Origin: Spirodela intermedia
Taxonomy: Eukaryota > Streptophyta > Magnoliopsida > Alismatales > Araceae
Direction: 5' to 3'
DNA: 64,000 bases
Assembly (NCBI GenBank): GCA_902729315.2
Contig: LR746269.1
Coordinates: 8,344,231-8,408,230 of the forward strand
Shown here one piece after another: positions 50,230 through 63,443 of this stretch. The notes under the pieces were generated by a model that was not told the origin of the DNA, made no database searches, and saw nothing but the letters and a program-made list of their open reading frames with translations. The position numbers and the translations under genes are program-made. How positions within the stretch are numbered: position 1 is the stretch's first letter; every line of letters begins with the position of its first letter.

Positions 50230-50620
50230 CCCGTTAAGGAAAGCCCGTATTGGGCCCCACCACATTCTTCATGGCCCCCCACTTCCCTCCCTCCCTCTTC
50301 GTTTCCTTTCATGAGGCGTTGACTTTTGGGGAGATCTCATGTTTTTCATGTTGGCTCTTTCTCTTCGTGAAGAAAACTTTCCATTTTCGGCCGGAAATTT
50401 CTTCCAGGGCTCGGACCGGGACAGCCCGGGCCCGGGCTTTATGGCTTCAGGCCTATTTTGGAGACCGCTTTTCTGGCTCTTATGTGGGCCTAGATTGGGT
50501 AAGACTTTGTAACAGCCGTTGGGCTCGGGCTGAATTTTATGAGGCCGGGGCCAGAAATCATTTACGTGGCCTGGAAATGGGCAATGGGCCCTTTGGCCAT
50601 GCGTATGATAGTTTTTTTGG

Positions 50621-50643
50621 AGAGAGAGAGAGAGAGAGAGAGA
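50621..50643. repeat. (AG)n microsatellite
   Basis: About 11 AG units, 330 bp upstream of the NUP93 ATG. Confidence 0.9.
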
Positions 50644-50753
50644 ACTGCCGGAGTCAACACCCGCCGGAGAAAAAAAAGGCCGGGCCATTCGCATTACTAC
50701 GCTCCCCGTGAGAACTGGCCCAATAAGCGGCCCAAATAATCTCCTTGCGACAG

Positions 50754-50797
50754 ACTCTCTCTCTCTCTCTCTCTCCCTCTCTCCCTCTCTCTCTTCC
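50754..50797. repeat. (CT)n-rich tract
   Basis: CT units with two CCCT interruptions, about 175 bp upstream of the NUP93 ATG, probably within the 5' UTR. Confidence 0.9.
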
Positions 50798-50970
50798 TGT
50801 TCGCGCTCGTTTCCATTTTTGGTAGAATAGAACAGGAAGCACTGGGCCAACGGCACACTAGGGCTGTCCGCTAGGGGGCAGAGAGGCTGTGCGTCTGGGT
50901 TTGATGCAGGCGGAGAGAGGGGGGAGGGGGGAGAGATAGAGGGGGGCACTGGCCGGGGCAACGAGGAGGC

Positions 50971-53900
50971 ATGTCGAGCGACGCTGACGCGGGGGGATGG
51001 ACGGATCTCCTTCATTCCTCCACCAAGCTGCTTGAGCAGGCCACTCCGTCAGCGCAGTTTCCCCCTCTCCAGGTCACCCTCGCTACCTCTCATAAGCCTC
51101 CTCAGTAAACCCTACTTTGAATATCTTGAATCGCAGCGCGCTACAATTTTAGCCCATTTTTTCTCTGCTCCGTGATCATCTCCGCCACCCTCTTCTTCTT
51201 CCTTGGCCCTCATCTTTTAGATTTTTGTTCCTGTTTTTTCTGGCTTGTGTTTCCCTGAGTTTTTTGTTTTAATGGGAAACAGAGGAGCTTGGATCAGTTG
51301 GAGGTTCTATCAAAGAAGTTGAAAGCGAAAACTCTACTTTCAGAGGCACCCAGCCAATCCACTTCAGCGACCAGGTAAACACGAACGGTGAAGTGTGATT
51401 ATTACTTGCTCATAGCAGATGAAGGCATGTATTAACTGTCAATTCTTTATTTCTTAATGGTCAATTTGTCAGCCTAGATTTATCCGGCCGGTCTAGTTTA
51501 TGGCATTTGATGCTTGCTGAGTTTTACTCGGTTCTTGTCATCATCCTTATTCTGACGGCCTCATATCCTTCCTTTTTTTTATGTATTTGCTTTCTGCCAT
51601 TGTGATTGCTGTAATTTTTTTCATGGACAGGTTGTTAGCTCGTGAAGGATTAAGTGCTGAGCAGCTTGCACGGGATCTGAAAACATTTGAGCTGAAGGTA
51701 TTCTTGATGTGGAATCAGAACATAATTCGAAGAGGAACTTCCTTGGAATTTCTGTAGTCTTTTAGCATGTGGAAATTATAGTTAATAGAAATTGCTGTCT
51801 AAAGTGTTCGTAGGCAGTAGTAGTTGAACGAAGGGAAGGTGCCCCTCGTGCTGCTCTCTGTACCGTGCTAGATTAATAAGTACTACATATTATCGTGAAA
51901 TATTATTTGAAATTCCCTCGGCTATTTTTCTTTCCAACATACTTTCGTTCTGCTCGACTTATTTAAAATGACTTATTAATAAAATGTGCTTTCTTGGTCT
52001 TAATTGAAGACAACATTTGAAGATGTTTTTCCAGCTGAGGCAACGACTGTTGAGGAATACCTACAACAGGTTAGTTTTGATTCTCCTTGCTACAGTTTTC
52101 CTCAATATCTATACTTAATTTGCAATGTCCTAACTTGAGAGGTCCTTTTGTTGTTCAAGATTATTAACGACAACTTGACTGGTAAAAGGTTTTCATAAGC
52201 CCTTGTCTCGGTTCAGGCATTTATTTTCTCAGAACCATAATAGTTTCTTTCGCAGTTTTTGACCCAAGTTCTTCTTATATTTTAGGTTCATGAAATGGCT
52301 ATGGTCTCAGCCATTCAAGAAGCTCAGAAGGATAATTTGAGGAACTTTAATGATTACATGCTACAAGCTTTGGAGGTTAGAATCATTTTGAAAATTTTAC
52401 TTCTTTCTTGGTATTTTATGCCCCCATTACAGAGTATCACTTCGTCTGAAAGTTTGTTTGTTCGGGGATTTCATGCTTCTAAATTTGTCTGTCCGGTAAG
52501 AAAGGAAAATAGATGTACTTAAAACCATTTGTCAAAATTTGGCTACATCAGAGGTTATTTGTTTTGCATTTTCACACATAGTTTTCCTTGTATTGGTATC
52601 ATCATTCTCCAAATATCTGGGGTTGAGTTAAAAGATTATCCTTAATAATAGAATCGTCTATTTGTCTTTTCAAATGCTACTGGAATTTATCTATTTACGT
52701 TCCTTGATTTTTTGTTCTGCCTGTTATATTTTTAACAAAGACTACAAGTTATCTTACTTTTTTATTAATGTTCGTAGCTATACTTTATTTTTTTTCTTAC
52801 ACAGTCAAAATTAGGACCAAAATTCTGTCGTGATTTCACTATGACCACCACTGAGTGGTTAGATTCCTCTAGAGATGCAATGATCATGTTAAAAATTGTA
52901 TGATTTCTTGCTCCACAAATTGAGGACGGGTTATCATTGGACGTGAAATTACCATCCAAACCTACCCGTCCTCATTATCCTTAGTTACCATTTTCATTAG
53001 GACCAGATATTTCCTGGAATCTGAATGTTATTTCGAGTTGCATTCATATCACCAATGGGAAGGGACACCATCATATATGGTAGTACATGATTCTTCCTCC
53101 CTATCACATGGAAGGAATATAAAATCTTTTTAATACCAGACAACCTATCAGGTTTGATGGGAGACCTATGTCCTTTATTGAAATTTGTGCACTTCATGCT
53201 GACACGTACAGTTCCCAATATCAACATGTCTGCCCACGAGCATTATATTTGTTGTCACTCCAACACCTTTGCTTGACTAATAGCAAACTTAAAGAAGTAT
53301 TCTACTGTCGGATAGTGGAAGTTTTCAGTGTATAAAAAGGATCTGAAATAAGATTGGCAATGAGTGGAGCAGGCTCATACATTCTACAAGATTTAGTGAT
53401 CTGATTTGCCGTCAGATGACCGCAGCACTCTTTCCAGAGTAGGGCAATTTCTTGATAATTCTGCCAAGTTGACAACATAGGCCCGTTGGCCGATCCAGGA
53501 CAAAACCTATTGTCCTGATAGCCCATCTAAGACCGGGCCTTCTCAGCCATATCATTAAAGAATTATCGATTCTAACCATTAGATATCATCTTTTTATGTG
53601 GGTCATTGTACAGTTTTTTCAGCTGCTGAAGCAGTTTCTTCGTCGCCATTATTGGTGGGCAAGTTCACCGACAGAATATTGTCGATCTGTTCTACTTGGC
53701 TTCTAACATTCTATGTTAGTAGTACAGATGCATATTTGCAGTTGTATGCTATAAACGGTGGACTGAATTCAACATTAGTTTAAATTAAAAAATTTCTCTG
53801 TATGCTTGAGAAATTCTTGACAGGTCTGTTTGTGATATTTTTATCTAAAATCATTATAGTAAATGGGATATAGAAAATAAATATTTGAGTAGAACATAGG

Positions 53901-56900
53901 CAGTGTGTTCCACTGGAAACTCTCACATCCTATTTCTTGTGACTGACTATAGACGTCTGGTATTTTCTGATTTTTTCCTTTGTTCTAGCTTTAGAGTTTC
54001 TGTAGATGATAGAAGAAAAATCTAAGTGTGAATCAAAAATCTGGTCGTTAAGCTTTGTTGCGTTATATTTTATTAAATTAATTATCTCTTATTTATTACT
54101 GTTTTGTTTGATAGGAGGATTGGAAGAAGGAGAAACGGGAATTTTTGCACAGCTTAAGCCGATTGGCATTGTTACCTAGAAGAAACAGTGGTGCTCGAAG
54201 CACTGGGCTAACACATCCTGGTCAGATTACATCTCAAGCTTTGAGTTCTCAGGTTTCTCGTCCATCTTCTGTGGAGCTTGTGCCAGCGACAGATAGGCCT
54301 CTTCCTGAGAAAAAAACTTCAGTTTATGCTGAAGTGGTGAGGAATCTTAATGATGCTAGACAGAGTGGTTTGCCTTTCAAGGTACGTACTTTATGCTAGA
54401 CAAATAATTTGTTGAAACGTTGAATTTCATATTATTTGTTTATTTTATCAACGTTTTCCTTTTTAGCCTGCTACAGCTTTCAGGGCTGCACATGAATTTA
54501 TTGGCATTGAAACATCTGTTGGAAAAACAGTAAGCATGCAAAAGATATGGCACTTAATTCAGGTATATTCTTATGTTTGGATTTCTTGCCTCCATTTTGA
54601 GAAATTTGTATTCGAAGAAACCTCTTGCTTGAAGCATAAGTCTCTAGGATGAAATATAAGCTTTAGTCTCTGTTTGTCTTTCCAGACAATGGCTAATGAA
54701 GACTCAGTCACTCAAGAAAATATTTCAAAAAGGATGGCACTTGTAATAGGGGCAAGGCGCCATCTTGAATTTGGTCATGAGAAGTATATCCTAGAGACTA
54801 TCCAAAGCCATCCTTCTCAGGTAAAATATTTACCCTGATGCCCAGTGTTATGCTAAAATTCATCTTTGGTTGTATTGTAAATTATATAGCTAGTTGCCTC
54901 ACCTTGTGTAAATTGTTAACTAACTTTTGTGTACTATTGTTGTCAATTTGGTTTCTGTACGAGATGACATGTTATGAATCTCTGTAGATGTTATTATGTT
55001 GAAATACCATTTTTGAGAGAGTATCATGTAACTAAGCACATTTTACGAATTACAAGGATGCAAAAGCAGGGGTTGAACTCTGAATGTTTTCTACTTTCTA
55101 TATCTTGGTTTTTTCGGTTGCATGTAATGATAAGGTTTTGATGTTCCGTATGCCACTCCACAGGATTTTTCCCTTCCTCTCCAATTAAATTTTTATGAAA
55201 AAAAATAGCTTCGATACTAATTATGTTGTGCTCATTATGTTTCTGTTTTCCTCCCTTTATCTAATTTTCTTTAGACCTATACATTTATTATTTTTGTTGA
55301 CAGTTCTGGTGAAATATGAACCTGTGTCTTCCTTTTCCTTTCTGCATTAAAAGTTCTTCTTGATACAACTATTTCACATTCCTTATGTTGCTTCATCCAC
55401 TTATTATTATAGGCTGCTCTTGGAGGAGTTGTCGGAAACTTGCAGAAAGTTCGTGCATTTCTTCGGGTCAGTTAAGCTTCTGTTGCCTTACATTTCTTCG
55501 GGTTTTCCTTATATTGTTATTCTCTAGGCTAAGATTTTTGGGATACAATTTCCTGTGACTATAGGTCCGTTTGCGGGATCATGGGGTATTAGACTTTGAT
55601 TCCGTTGATGCTCGTAAGCAACCTCCAGTTGACACTACGTGGCAACAGGTGGGCATTTCTATAGCGTCTTAACCACTTTTCTCTGAAGTTGTGTTTGTTT
55701 AATTTTTTTTGCCTGCATTATCAAGTGAAACTAACTGCTGGGGATGGCTTACGTTTAATGCAGATTTATTTTTGCCTAAGGACTGGTTACTATGATGAAG
55801 CTAGACATGTTGCTCAATCATCTCGTGTTGCCTACCAATTTGCACCTCAGGTATGAAGTTTGTCATATCTGATTAATTTTTGCTAGAGGAAATAATTTGG
55901 CATGTTTTGGCAGCTTGGAGAATGGATTACAACTGGTGGTATGGTATCCCATGAAACTGCACTCATGGCTTCAGAAGAATGTGATAAAATTTTAAGGATT
56001 GGTGATCGTGCTGGTAGACCTGGCTATGACCGGAAGAAGTTACTTCTTTACGCTATCATCTCTGGTTGTCACCGTCAAATTGATCGGCTGCTTAGAGATA
56101 TGCAATCCCTTTTCAGTACTATAGAGGACTTTTTGTGGTTCAAGTTGTCGTGTGTGCGTGATGTCTCCAGTTCTGTGCCTTCTCTTGTACTAAGTGACAG
56201 ATTGGTACCGTACAGTTTAGATGATCTCCAAACCTATTTAAACAAGTATGATTCTTCATACTACACAAAGAATGGGAAAGACCCTTTGGTTTACCCCTAT
56301 GTGTTGCTTCTGAGTGTTCAATTTCTTCCAGCAATTTTGTACTTGACGAAGGAAACTGGGGATGAAGGATACAATGTAGATGCTGTCCACATTTCAATTG
56401 CATTAGCAGACCATGGCGTCCTCCCTGAGGGTGCAGGGGCTGGACATAAGCTGGCTGTTATGGATGCCTGTGCTGAAGTTGCTAGCTTAATTCGACATTA
56501 TGGATCCATTTACCTGCGTCATGGCGATCTTTCACTTGCATTGGAGTACTATGTGCAAGCTGCTGCTGCAATGGGAGGAGGGCAGCGGTCATGGACTGGT
56601 CAAGGAAATGTTGATCAACAGAGACAGCGAAGCATGATGCTGAAACAACTCCTTTCAGAGATCTTGTTATGGGATGGTGGTATTCCTCTTCTGCTCGGTC
56701 CAAAAGGTGCTGGTGAAGAAGGCTTTTTGAGAAGATATTTGCCTGACTGGCAGAGCCGCCAGCAGTTTTTACTTGAAGCTGCCTGCCAATGTCAAGAAGC
56801 TGGGCTTTATGACAAGGTTACTTTTCATTTTTGACGTTTTTATTTTCTCACGATTCTAGACGAAGTAATTTCTAAAAAGTAATAATTTCATCTCACTAAA

Positions 56901-59900
56901 CTTGGTAACATTTCACTTCTCTATAAATTTTTTTAGTTTTCCAATTCTAGGAATCCCAAAATGTGGATGAAGAAGATTTGTGAATTTAGCAATCAAGTAG
57001 AAGGTTGATTGTTGGAACCTCTGTCCTTGTCTTGGGTTTTAATGATGAAAATCTTAGTGAGGTGATCATATTATGTTGTTTTTCACCAGAAAACACCTAT
57101 AATGTTGTGTCTAGTTGTCCATTTGCTCAAATTGCCCTCCTAATCGAATATCATACTATTTTTAGTGTCACTTTCTCAAGCTCTGACAGTGGGCTGATTG
57201 ATGTTTTAGATTCTGGATTCCTAGAGAGTAGCATAATGCAGCTGATTAACTATAGGGATTATAAGGAAGTGGACGTTGAGAAGGATCTTTAAGGCAACGG
57301 ATGGAGCTGTTTAGGTCAAGAGATATATGAGTTTAAGGTTTATTGTTAGGTAAGCCGTATTACTTTTGAAGAGAGATGTAGCATGCGGTGCACTTCGTTG
57401 ATAACCAGATATCATGGTCATGAAACATTGTGCTATCTGGTTATAGTTGTTGAATAGCCTTGAAAATATTGAGAACACTAAAGTTGAATGTATTGCAAAG
57501 TTCTATATGCAGTTTTCCTCAGAACGTCTTTGATTGTCCCCTGTTGATTAGTTGGGACCCAAACATGATGGTTCTGTCCCTAGACATTGTCTGCCTTCCA
57601 TTTGGCTTACTTCAGTTTGTGTGTAGGCTACTTCAGTGTGAGTTTTTTGGCTCTGGGGTACAGGTAGTGGGAATGGCGAAAAAAGGGGAATAAGGGATTG
57701 ACAGTACCTTTTGAATTATGTTCGTATGTGCACATAGAGGCCAAGTATGTTTTCACCAGCGGGGATCAACTCCATTCGTGATAGACCTCACTTGTGGCAA
57801 TGAGTTTTAGTGCTCAAGGTGAACGTTATTGTACAGAAGTTGTCAGTCCGCTTTAACAGACAATTAAGAAAATAATATATGAGGGCTAGCTGCCCCTTTG
57901 ACATTGGTGGATCCTCTTTTGGAGACTGTTGAATTTCCCAACTTTTGTTTGGCTCTTAAAACTTTGAACTTCGTAAGTCTTGTTGCTTCAGTGGATCAAT
58001 TCCGTAACGTCACTCTTAAGCAATATCCTTTTTCACATCGTCACCAGCCCTTACTGCGTTGGATGTTGCTAGATCAGCTGCTTTATTTTTGGTAACCAAG
58101 ATTGAAAAGTGTTTTCGTCTACCTGCTTAGATCAAAATCTGAATCACAAGTCTCTGATAAGGACTGCGTGGTTCTCATATGATGAAAGGTGTCATTCTAG
58201 GATATGCGTTTCCTAGTCTTTTGTCTACAGTGTTCCTACTTCCATCATCTCTTCCAAATTAAATTCTGGTGGCTCACTTCCTCGTTGTCATGAGATGCAT
58301 GCATAACTTTCTGTTTTTAATAAATGATTGGATGGACAAAGGTAGTGAGAATATTTACTAGATGATAGCTGAGCATGTTCCTATCCATATGCAGTGTCTG
58401 ACTGGAGGTCCATGTTGTTTTGTAATTCGATGTTTCTTTCTTTTCGTTCCTTTTGCTGTTGGCGTATATGATTTTTTTTCTTTTCCACAAAATAATTTCT
58501 TTGACCTTTTCACACGCAAATATCTTTTCGGCTTATTTATCTTATTTATTGTCTTCATTATATTATCTTTTCGTTTTGATCCAAACTTGTAAGTTCTTTA
58601 TAGATTTTCACCTGAGAACTGGAACAAACTTTATACCCTTTTTGTTCTAACAAGTTATGTAAATTCCATCTCATATAATGAACCTGATTCCTGTTTTAAT
58701 ACTTTGCAGTCTGTTGAAATCCACAAGAGAGTTGGAGCCTTTGTCTTTGCATTGGAGACAATAAACAAGTGTCTCTCGGAGGCAATATGTGCCCTATCAC
58801 GTGGTAGGTTGGATGGTGAAAGCCGAACCAGTGGTCTTATTCATTCTGGAAATGAAATCATAGAGGCTTACAAGTATTCTCCCGAAGCCAGGTTAGATAT
58901 CCATTTGGAAAATTTTCATTGAAAATATTTTTTTCAATTAGTTTGAAATATCTTTCATGTATCTGTGGTGGCTTTTCATATGGGTACACCATATTTTGTC
59001 CACGTACCCTGCCAGATATTGTAGTTGCCATGATTTATGTTAGAATATACAATCTTCAATTCATTTGTGAGTAAAATTTGTCATCTACATTGGTATCTTG
59101 AGGCGCTTTCTTCAATTACTTAATACAGTATTTTTGAATTGATTTCATGAGATCAGATAAGTAGGTGTTTACTATACCTATACAACATTAAAGACTTTGG
59201 CTATCAAGATTGAGCAACTTTGCTTATGGTGGCAAGTCTTCGCAGCACCAATGTAGATGTTTTGATGAGTCATGTCACTAGAACGTTAAAAAAGCAACTG
59301 ATCTTGATAGGTGTGCGTTTGAACCAGTAGAAACTCCATGAAATATTGATCCTGGGTGTTCCTCCATGGTGTCAGACATTTAGCATTCTAGAATGGAGGA
59401 TTGCATAACACTTCTGAATGTGTCTCTGCGTGGTGAAACCAAGGAAAAGAAAGAACATTGGCCCAAATCTCTGCAACTATTTCGATTAAAAAACGTGGTT
59501 GCAGTTGGATGGGGACGTGAATTACAATTTTGATGGGAATGATGCTTATGGTTGACTTACAGATAGTAATCCTGATTGCAGACTTTTTCCCGCTTCAGTA
59601 GTATCGCTGACATATCAAGGCTTTGATTTTTTTTCAACAGAAAATCGTTCTCCTAATGGTTGGCCTTCTGTCTTCCGCTTCTATGGGCGTTTGTCTTCTT
59701 CAAACTGCATTCCGTTGGTTTTTATGAAACAAAGAGGCATTTGGTTGCTTCTTTAAGACAAGGCTCCTACCAATATCAATCCGCATACTGGGAAAAACTT
59801 TTGTGTTGTGTCATTTAGGATTTTGGATGAAATCTACTCGGAGTGTTATAGTAATAATAACTTTGCTTCTCAGGAGATTTACTTTGGTTCCAAATGATTT

Positions 59901-61165
59901 TGGTGGTGTTTCTCTCCCTGGAACGCCTGTTACAAGGCTACGCCATCATAATTTTTTAGAGGGTGGATAAAATGGCATACAGCAACCTGTCTCGTAATTT
60001 AGATTTCTTGTTCTTGCTTCCTTAGGGAAAGAGATTCACCTCTTTGATAACCACGGGTTGAGAGAAAAACTAGTCTGGTTTTACAATTGATCTAAAAGAA
60101 ATCACCCAAACTTATAGGCTGATAATTTTTTTTGGGTTATTCTGCCATCATCCTGTTGTTGGATTGGACAGGGAGTTATGTAAATTGGATACAGTCTGTG
60201 TATGTTTCTTGGACCGATTGTGTTCTGCTTGCAAGGCTCTGCAATTAATTCATCAGAGTTTCTCTCCGTTTCTTCATTGGCTTTAGATTTTTACATCATT
60301 GGCCCCATCTTCAATTAATGAATAATCTCCAATGCTGGAACTTTCATGCAGCCTTCAAGATAGGGAGAACATGTCTGAACAACAAACTGTGTTAAGGCAG
60401 CTTGAGGCAATATTGTACGTCCATAAATTAGCCAGAACCAATGAGTATCCAGATGCCCTAAGGGAGGTGTCCAAGCTGTCATTTCTACCATTAGATCCGC
60501 GGAGACCAGATGGTGCCTCTGACATGTTCCAAAAGTTGTCTCCTCATGTCCAAGCATGCGTTCCAGATCTCCTCAAGGTTCTTCTTACCTGCTTGGAGAA
60601 TGTCAGAGACACTGATGGAACACTCCGTGCCATGAAGGCCAAGGTAAATGCTGCATAATTATCTTCATTTTTTTTTTATACTAGTTTCTTTCATAATTAT
60701 CTGCATAATTAACTAGGGATTTATGGGAAAATTCATAGGAAAATTCTTATCCCAAGTTATATGATTCCATTTCTCATGCTGTTCATTGTTGCTGGATATA
60801 ATATAGATGCACAGTTATGGGGTAAAGGTTTTGAATGGCGGAAGAACTTTCTCCTTGGAGACTATTTTGTACTATTTTGAATCGTTTAAAGTATTAGGAA
60901 AAAGATAGTAACTAAGTATCTGCATATTTTCCCATAGAAAGAAAGAAATAAATTCCTCAGATCCTTCCTTGATGTGGCAATTGTCTTCTTCAGCCCGGAT
61001 CAGAAGTGAAGTCTCTGTTCTGTTTGACAAGTGTTGTCTGGCCTTCTGCTTGCTTACCTGCTGGTTATTCTTCTCTTTCTCCTGCAGATATCGAGCTTTG
61101 TGGCCAGCAACATGGCCAGGAATTGGCCCCAAGACCTCTACGAGAAGGTCGCCCGGAGTCTGTGA
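50971..61165 (+). CDS. NUP93: Nuclear pore complex protein NUP93 (Nic96 family)
   Basis: Fifteen exons with closing phases give 862 aa, close to plant NUP93 length: 50971-51072, 51283-51374, 51631-51697, 52010-52069, 52286-52375, 54115-54381, 54467-54562, 54686-54820, 55413-55466, 55565-55648, 55764-55850, 55914-56816, 58710-58891, 60352-60643, 61088-61165. The N terminus GGWTDLLHSSTKLLEQATPS and the following RSLDQLEVLSKKLKAKT form the conserved plant head and coiled coil. TTFEDVFPAEATTVEEYLQQ and VHEMAMVSAIQEAQKDN follow. The large Nic96 alpha-solenoid covers about 200-840, and its core is the 301-codon exon 12 (RLRDHGVLDF precedes; LGEWITTGGMVSHETA inside). NUP93 links inner-ring scaffold nucleoporins (NUP205/188, NUP155, NUP53) and anchors central-channel FG proteins. 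Introns 5, 12 and 13 are 1.5-1.9 kb; intron 12 starts with TGTTGG-type sequence that may be LTR-derived. Confidence 0.96.
52376..54114 (-). other. NUP93 intron 5 with unexplained minus-strand frames
   Basis: This 1.7-kb intron contains three minus-strand open frames in near succession (53526-53302, 53227-52997, 52959-52765). They have moderately complex translations (for example HVIGRKNHVLPYMMVSLPIG) that I cannot assign. They may be a decayed transposable-element or pseudogene insertion, or chance. Confidence 0.3.
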
Positions 61166-61687
61166 GCTGGAAGCCCAGGAGGACGTCCTGGACTTGTGCT
61201 CCCCCTCTGCACCCGCCTTCTCTATTTTTCTGATGCACTGGCCATCATATGATGTGTTCTTAGTCTCTGATGCTTTGTGCCTCTCTAATGGAGTTTCCTT
61301 TCTTTTGGGAATTTTGGGTGCTCTCGAAAGTTGCTCTCACGCTTGCAGACCAGGAGACCTTGCCCACTGGTTGCTACTACTGCTATGCTACGGCTTGGAG
61401 AATATGGGCCAGTTCGCCCTGGGAGGGAGGGAGGGGGGGTGGGGGCGGTTTTTTGAGAAAGATATGGGAATGGATATGTCGAATTTCATGAGTTGGTCGG
61501 ATGTTCGTCAGGGTATCTCTCAAAGTTTCAAGCTGAGAAACGAAGAATCCTTGTAGTTTTGTTTTTCAAAGGGTTAATCTTATATTTTCGAGTGTTTAGA
61601 TCTCCAATGTAAGGTCATCATCCTTCCTCCAGATAAGTAGATGGAAGAAACTCTCTCCTCTGTCCTCTGTATGTGTGTGTGTGTGTG

Positions 61688-61728
<41 letters not shown>

Positions 61729-62068
61729 CGTTCTGGGACCTCAACAGCAGCACAGCAGCTAATACGCCCCCCCATAGCACATTCTCCTAGCTAGCTAGCA
61801 GGCGCCCGCCCCATTGACGGAGCTCTCGGACATCCAAGCGACCTGAACCATCATTGCGTACATCTGCTCTTCACCCATACCGATGATCTGCCGTTTTCCC
61901 CAAGATTACATATCAGGCTGTCTACTCTGATTTTCTCGCATGTTTGAAGAGGTATTAACGGCTAGTTTTCGATCTTGATCTCCTCCTCTCCTTCCCTTTC
62001 GTCTTTTCAGCTCCGTCCGGTTCATTGATCATCACATTTACGGCAAACCACCGCGGAATAAATAAACT
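61166..62068. other. NUP93 3' flank
   Basis: Probable 3' UTR of NUP93, then a compound microsatellite at 61671-61724 and a GC-moderate spacer up to the GPAT relic. The plus-strand frame 60969-61556 partly overlaps the last NUP93 exon in another frame and is a shadow. Confidence 0.5.
61671..61724. repeat. Compound (GT)n(GA)n microsatellite
   Basis: About 9 GT units followed by TAT and about 17 GA units. Likely highly length-polymorphic. Confidence 0.92.
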
Positions 62069-62995
62069 CTACCCGGCGTGCGGCGGCGGCCGGGAGGGGA
62101 TGAAAGGGGACGTCTCCAGCCTGTACTTCATGCCGGTGAAGGCGAGCGCGGCGTTGGTGACCCCGTAGGGGAGGAAGATGAAAATGACGGCTCTGATGAG
62201 CACCAGGAGGCAGCCGAAGGGAAGCCACACGAACATGGCGGTGGTGGCAAGCGGCGTCGCCCGAAAGGCCACGCGGCCGTCGTGGAAGACCAATGCCTCC
62301 GGATACTCCTCCCTCGGCAGTGGCCGCCACGCCGCCTTCTCCTTTTCGCTCACCACCACCACCTCCTGGCATTGAATCAATGAACGAATGAACGGATGAA
62401 AAAATCAAGGAAGAAACCACTGGGTTTTATCTTTCATCTTTTTTTTTTTGTTTAAGATCAATCGACCAAGGCCGGGTTTTGATCCATTCTGACGTAAGAA
62501 AGCACTGGTTTTTCTCTCTGGTGAGTATTATCGGAAATAACTGGAACAGAAATAAGGGATGAATAACGGGAACCCGAATTTCGACAGATAATGGGAAAAG
62601 AAATATGGGAAGTAGAAATGGAAATAGAAGATAAAACAGTAGAAAGAGTGGCTTGGGCTCCAAAGAACCGTAGATACAGTGGGGACGTTCGAGAGGCCCC
62701 CCGCTGTCCTTCAGCCGCAGCTGCCTTAGGGAACTACCCAAAAAGTCGGCCAACTTTTATAGTCCTGATGTGCCCATGATCGAATATCTACTTCTGCCAT
62801 GTTCGTCACCCATCTTCATGATCTTCCATGGCCTTCGGCTGAGTTTCCGGAGATACGTGGGCACCACCCTATCCGTCTGCTTCGTTTCCCCGACGTGGAT
62901 GAGAGGATCCCGTGAGTATTTCATCCGATGCCAGTTGGGGGTCTAACACTCACGCTCGCGTTGGGATGCATATTGGAGAACAACCTGACGGGGAA

Positions 62996-63014
62996 GAGAG
63001 AGAGAGAGAGAGAG
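62996..63014. repeat. (GA)n microsatellite in the GPAT relic intron
   Basis: About 9 GA units immediately inside the intron, near the donor side of exon 1 on the minus strand. Confidence 0.85.
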
Positions 63015-63443
63015 TCACAGACCTGGCAGCGGGAGAAGAGGGAATGGAGAGGGACTTTCCCCTCGGCGGTGAACCCTAAAGGCTCTCGGTCCACTTCCTC
63101 CTGTTCGAGCAGAGCCTCCTCCTCCCCCGCCATTTTCTCCATGAATCCTGTGTAGTACCCGCTGGCCACCTTCATCTCCCTCACCACCTCCACGCGGAGG
63201 TATTTTCACAAGAACTCCACCATCACCTTGGGCATCCTACTGAGGCATACCTTCCTCTCCCCGGCCATGAGCAGCTGGAATCCGTCCCTTCCCACGTCCC
63301 CAAGAAGGTGCTTGGGAAGAACGGCTTCACTGACACAGAAGCTGCTGATGTTGACGCCGCAGAAGTAGATCAGGGTCATAGCCCTGATGCTCATCTCCTC
63401 AGAGAGGAAGGAGAGGAGGGGATGGAGGACGAGGAGGAGGAGG

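Larger units (their letters stand above)
50230..50970 (+). promoter_or_regulatory. Promoter and 5' leader region of NUP93 with opposed GA and CT tracts
   Basis: Contains the 3' flank of the MAM33-like gene and the upstream region of NUP93. An (AG)n tract sits at 50621-50643 and a (CT)n-rich tract at 50754-50797. They are complementary and separated by about 110 bp. A purine-rich G run lies just before the ATG. GA repeats bind BPC-type GAGA factors in plants; whether these do is inference. Open frames on both strands here follow the repeats and are not called. Confidence 0.55.

Noticed and set aside
60969-61556. 195-codon frame overlapping the last NUP93 exon
   Set aside because: It runs in a different frame across the NUP93 acceptor and stop; the NUP93 frame has homology and phase.
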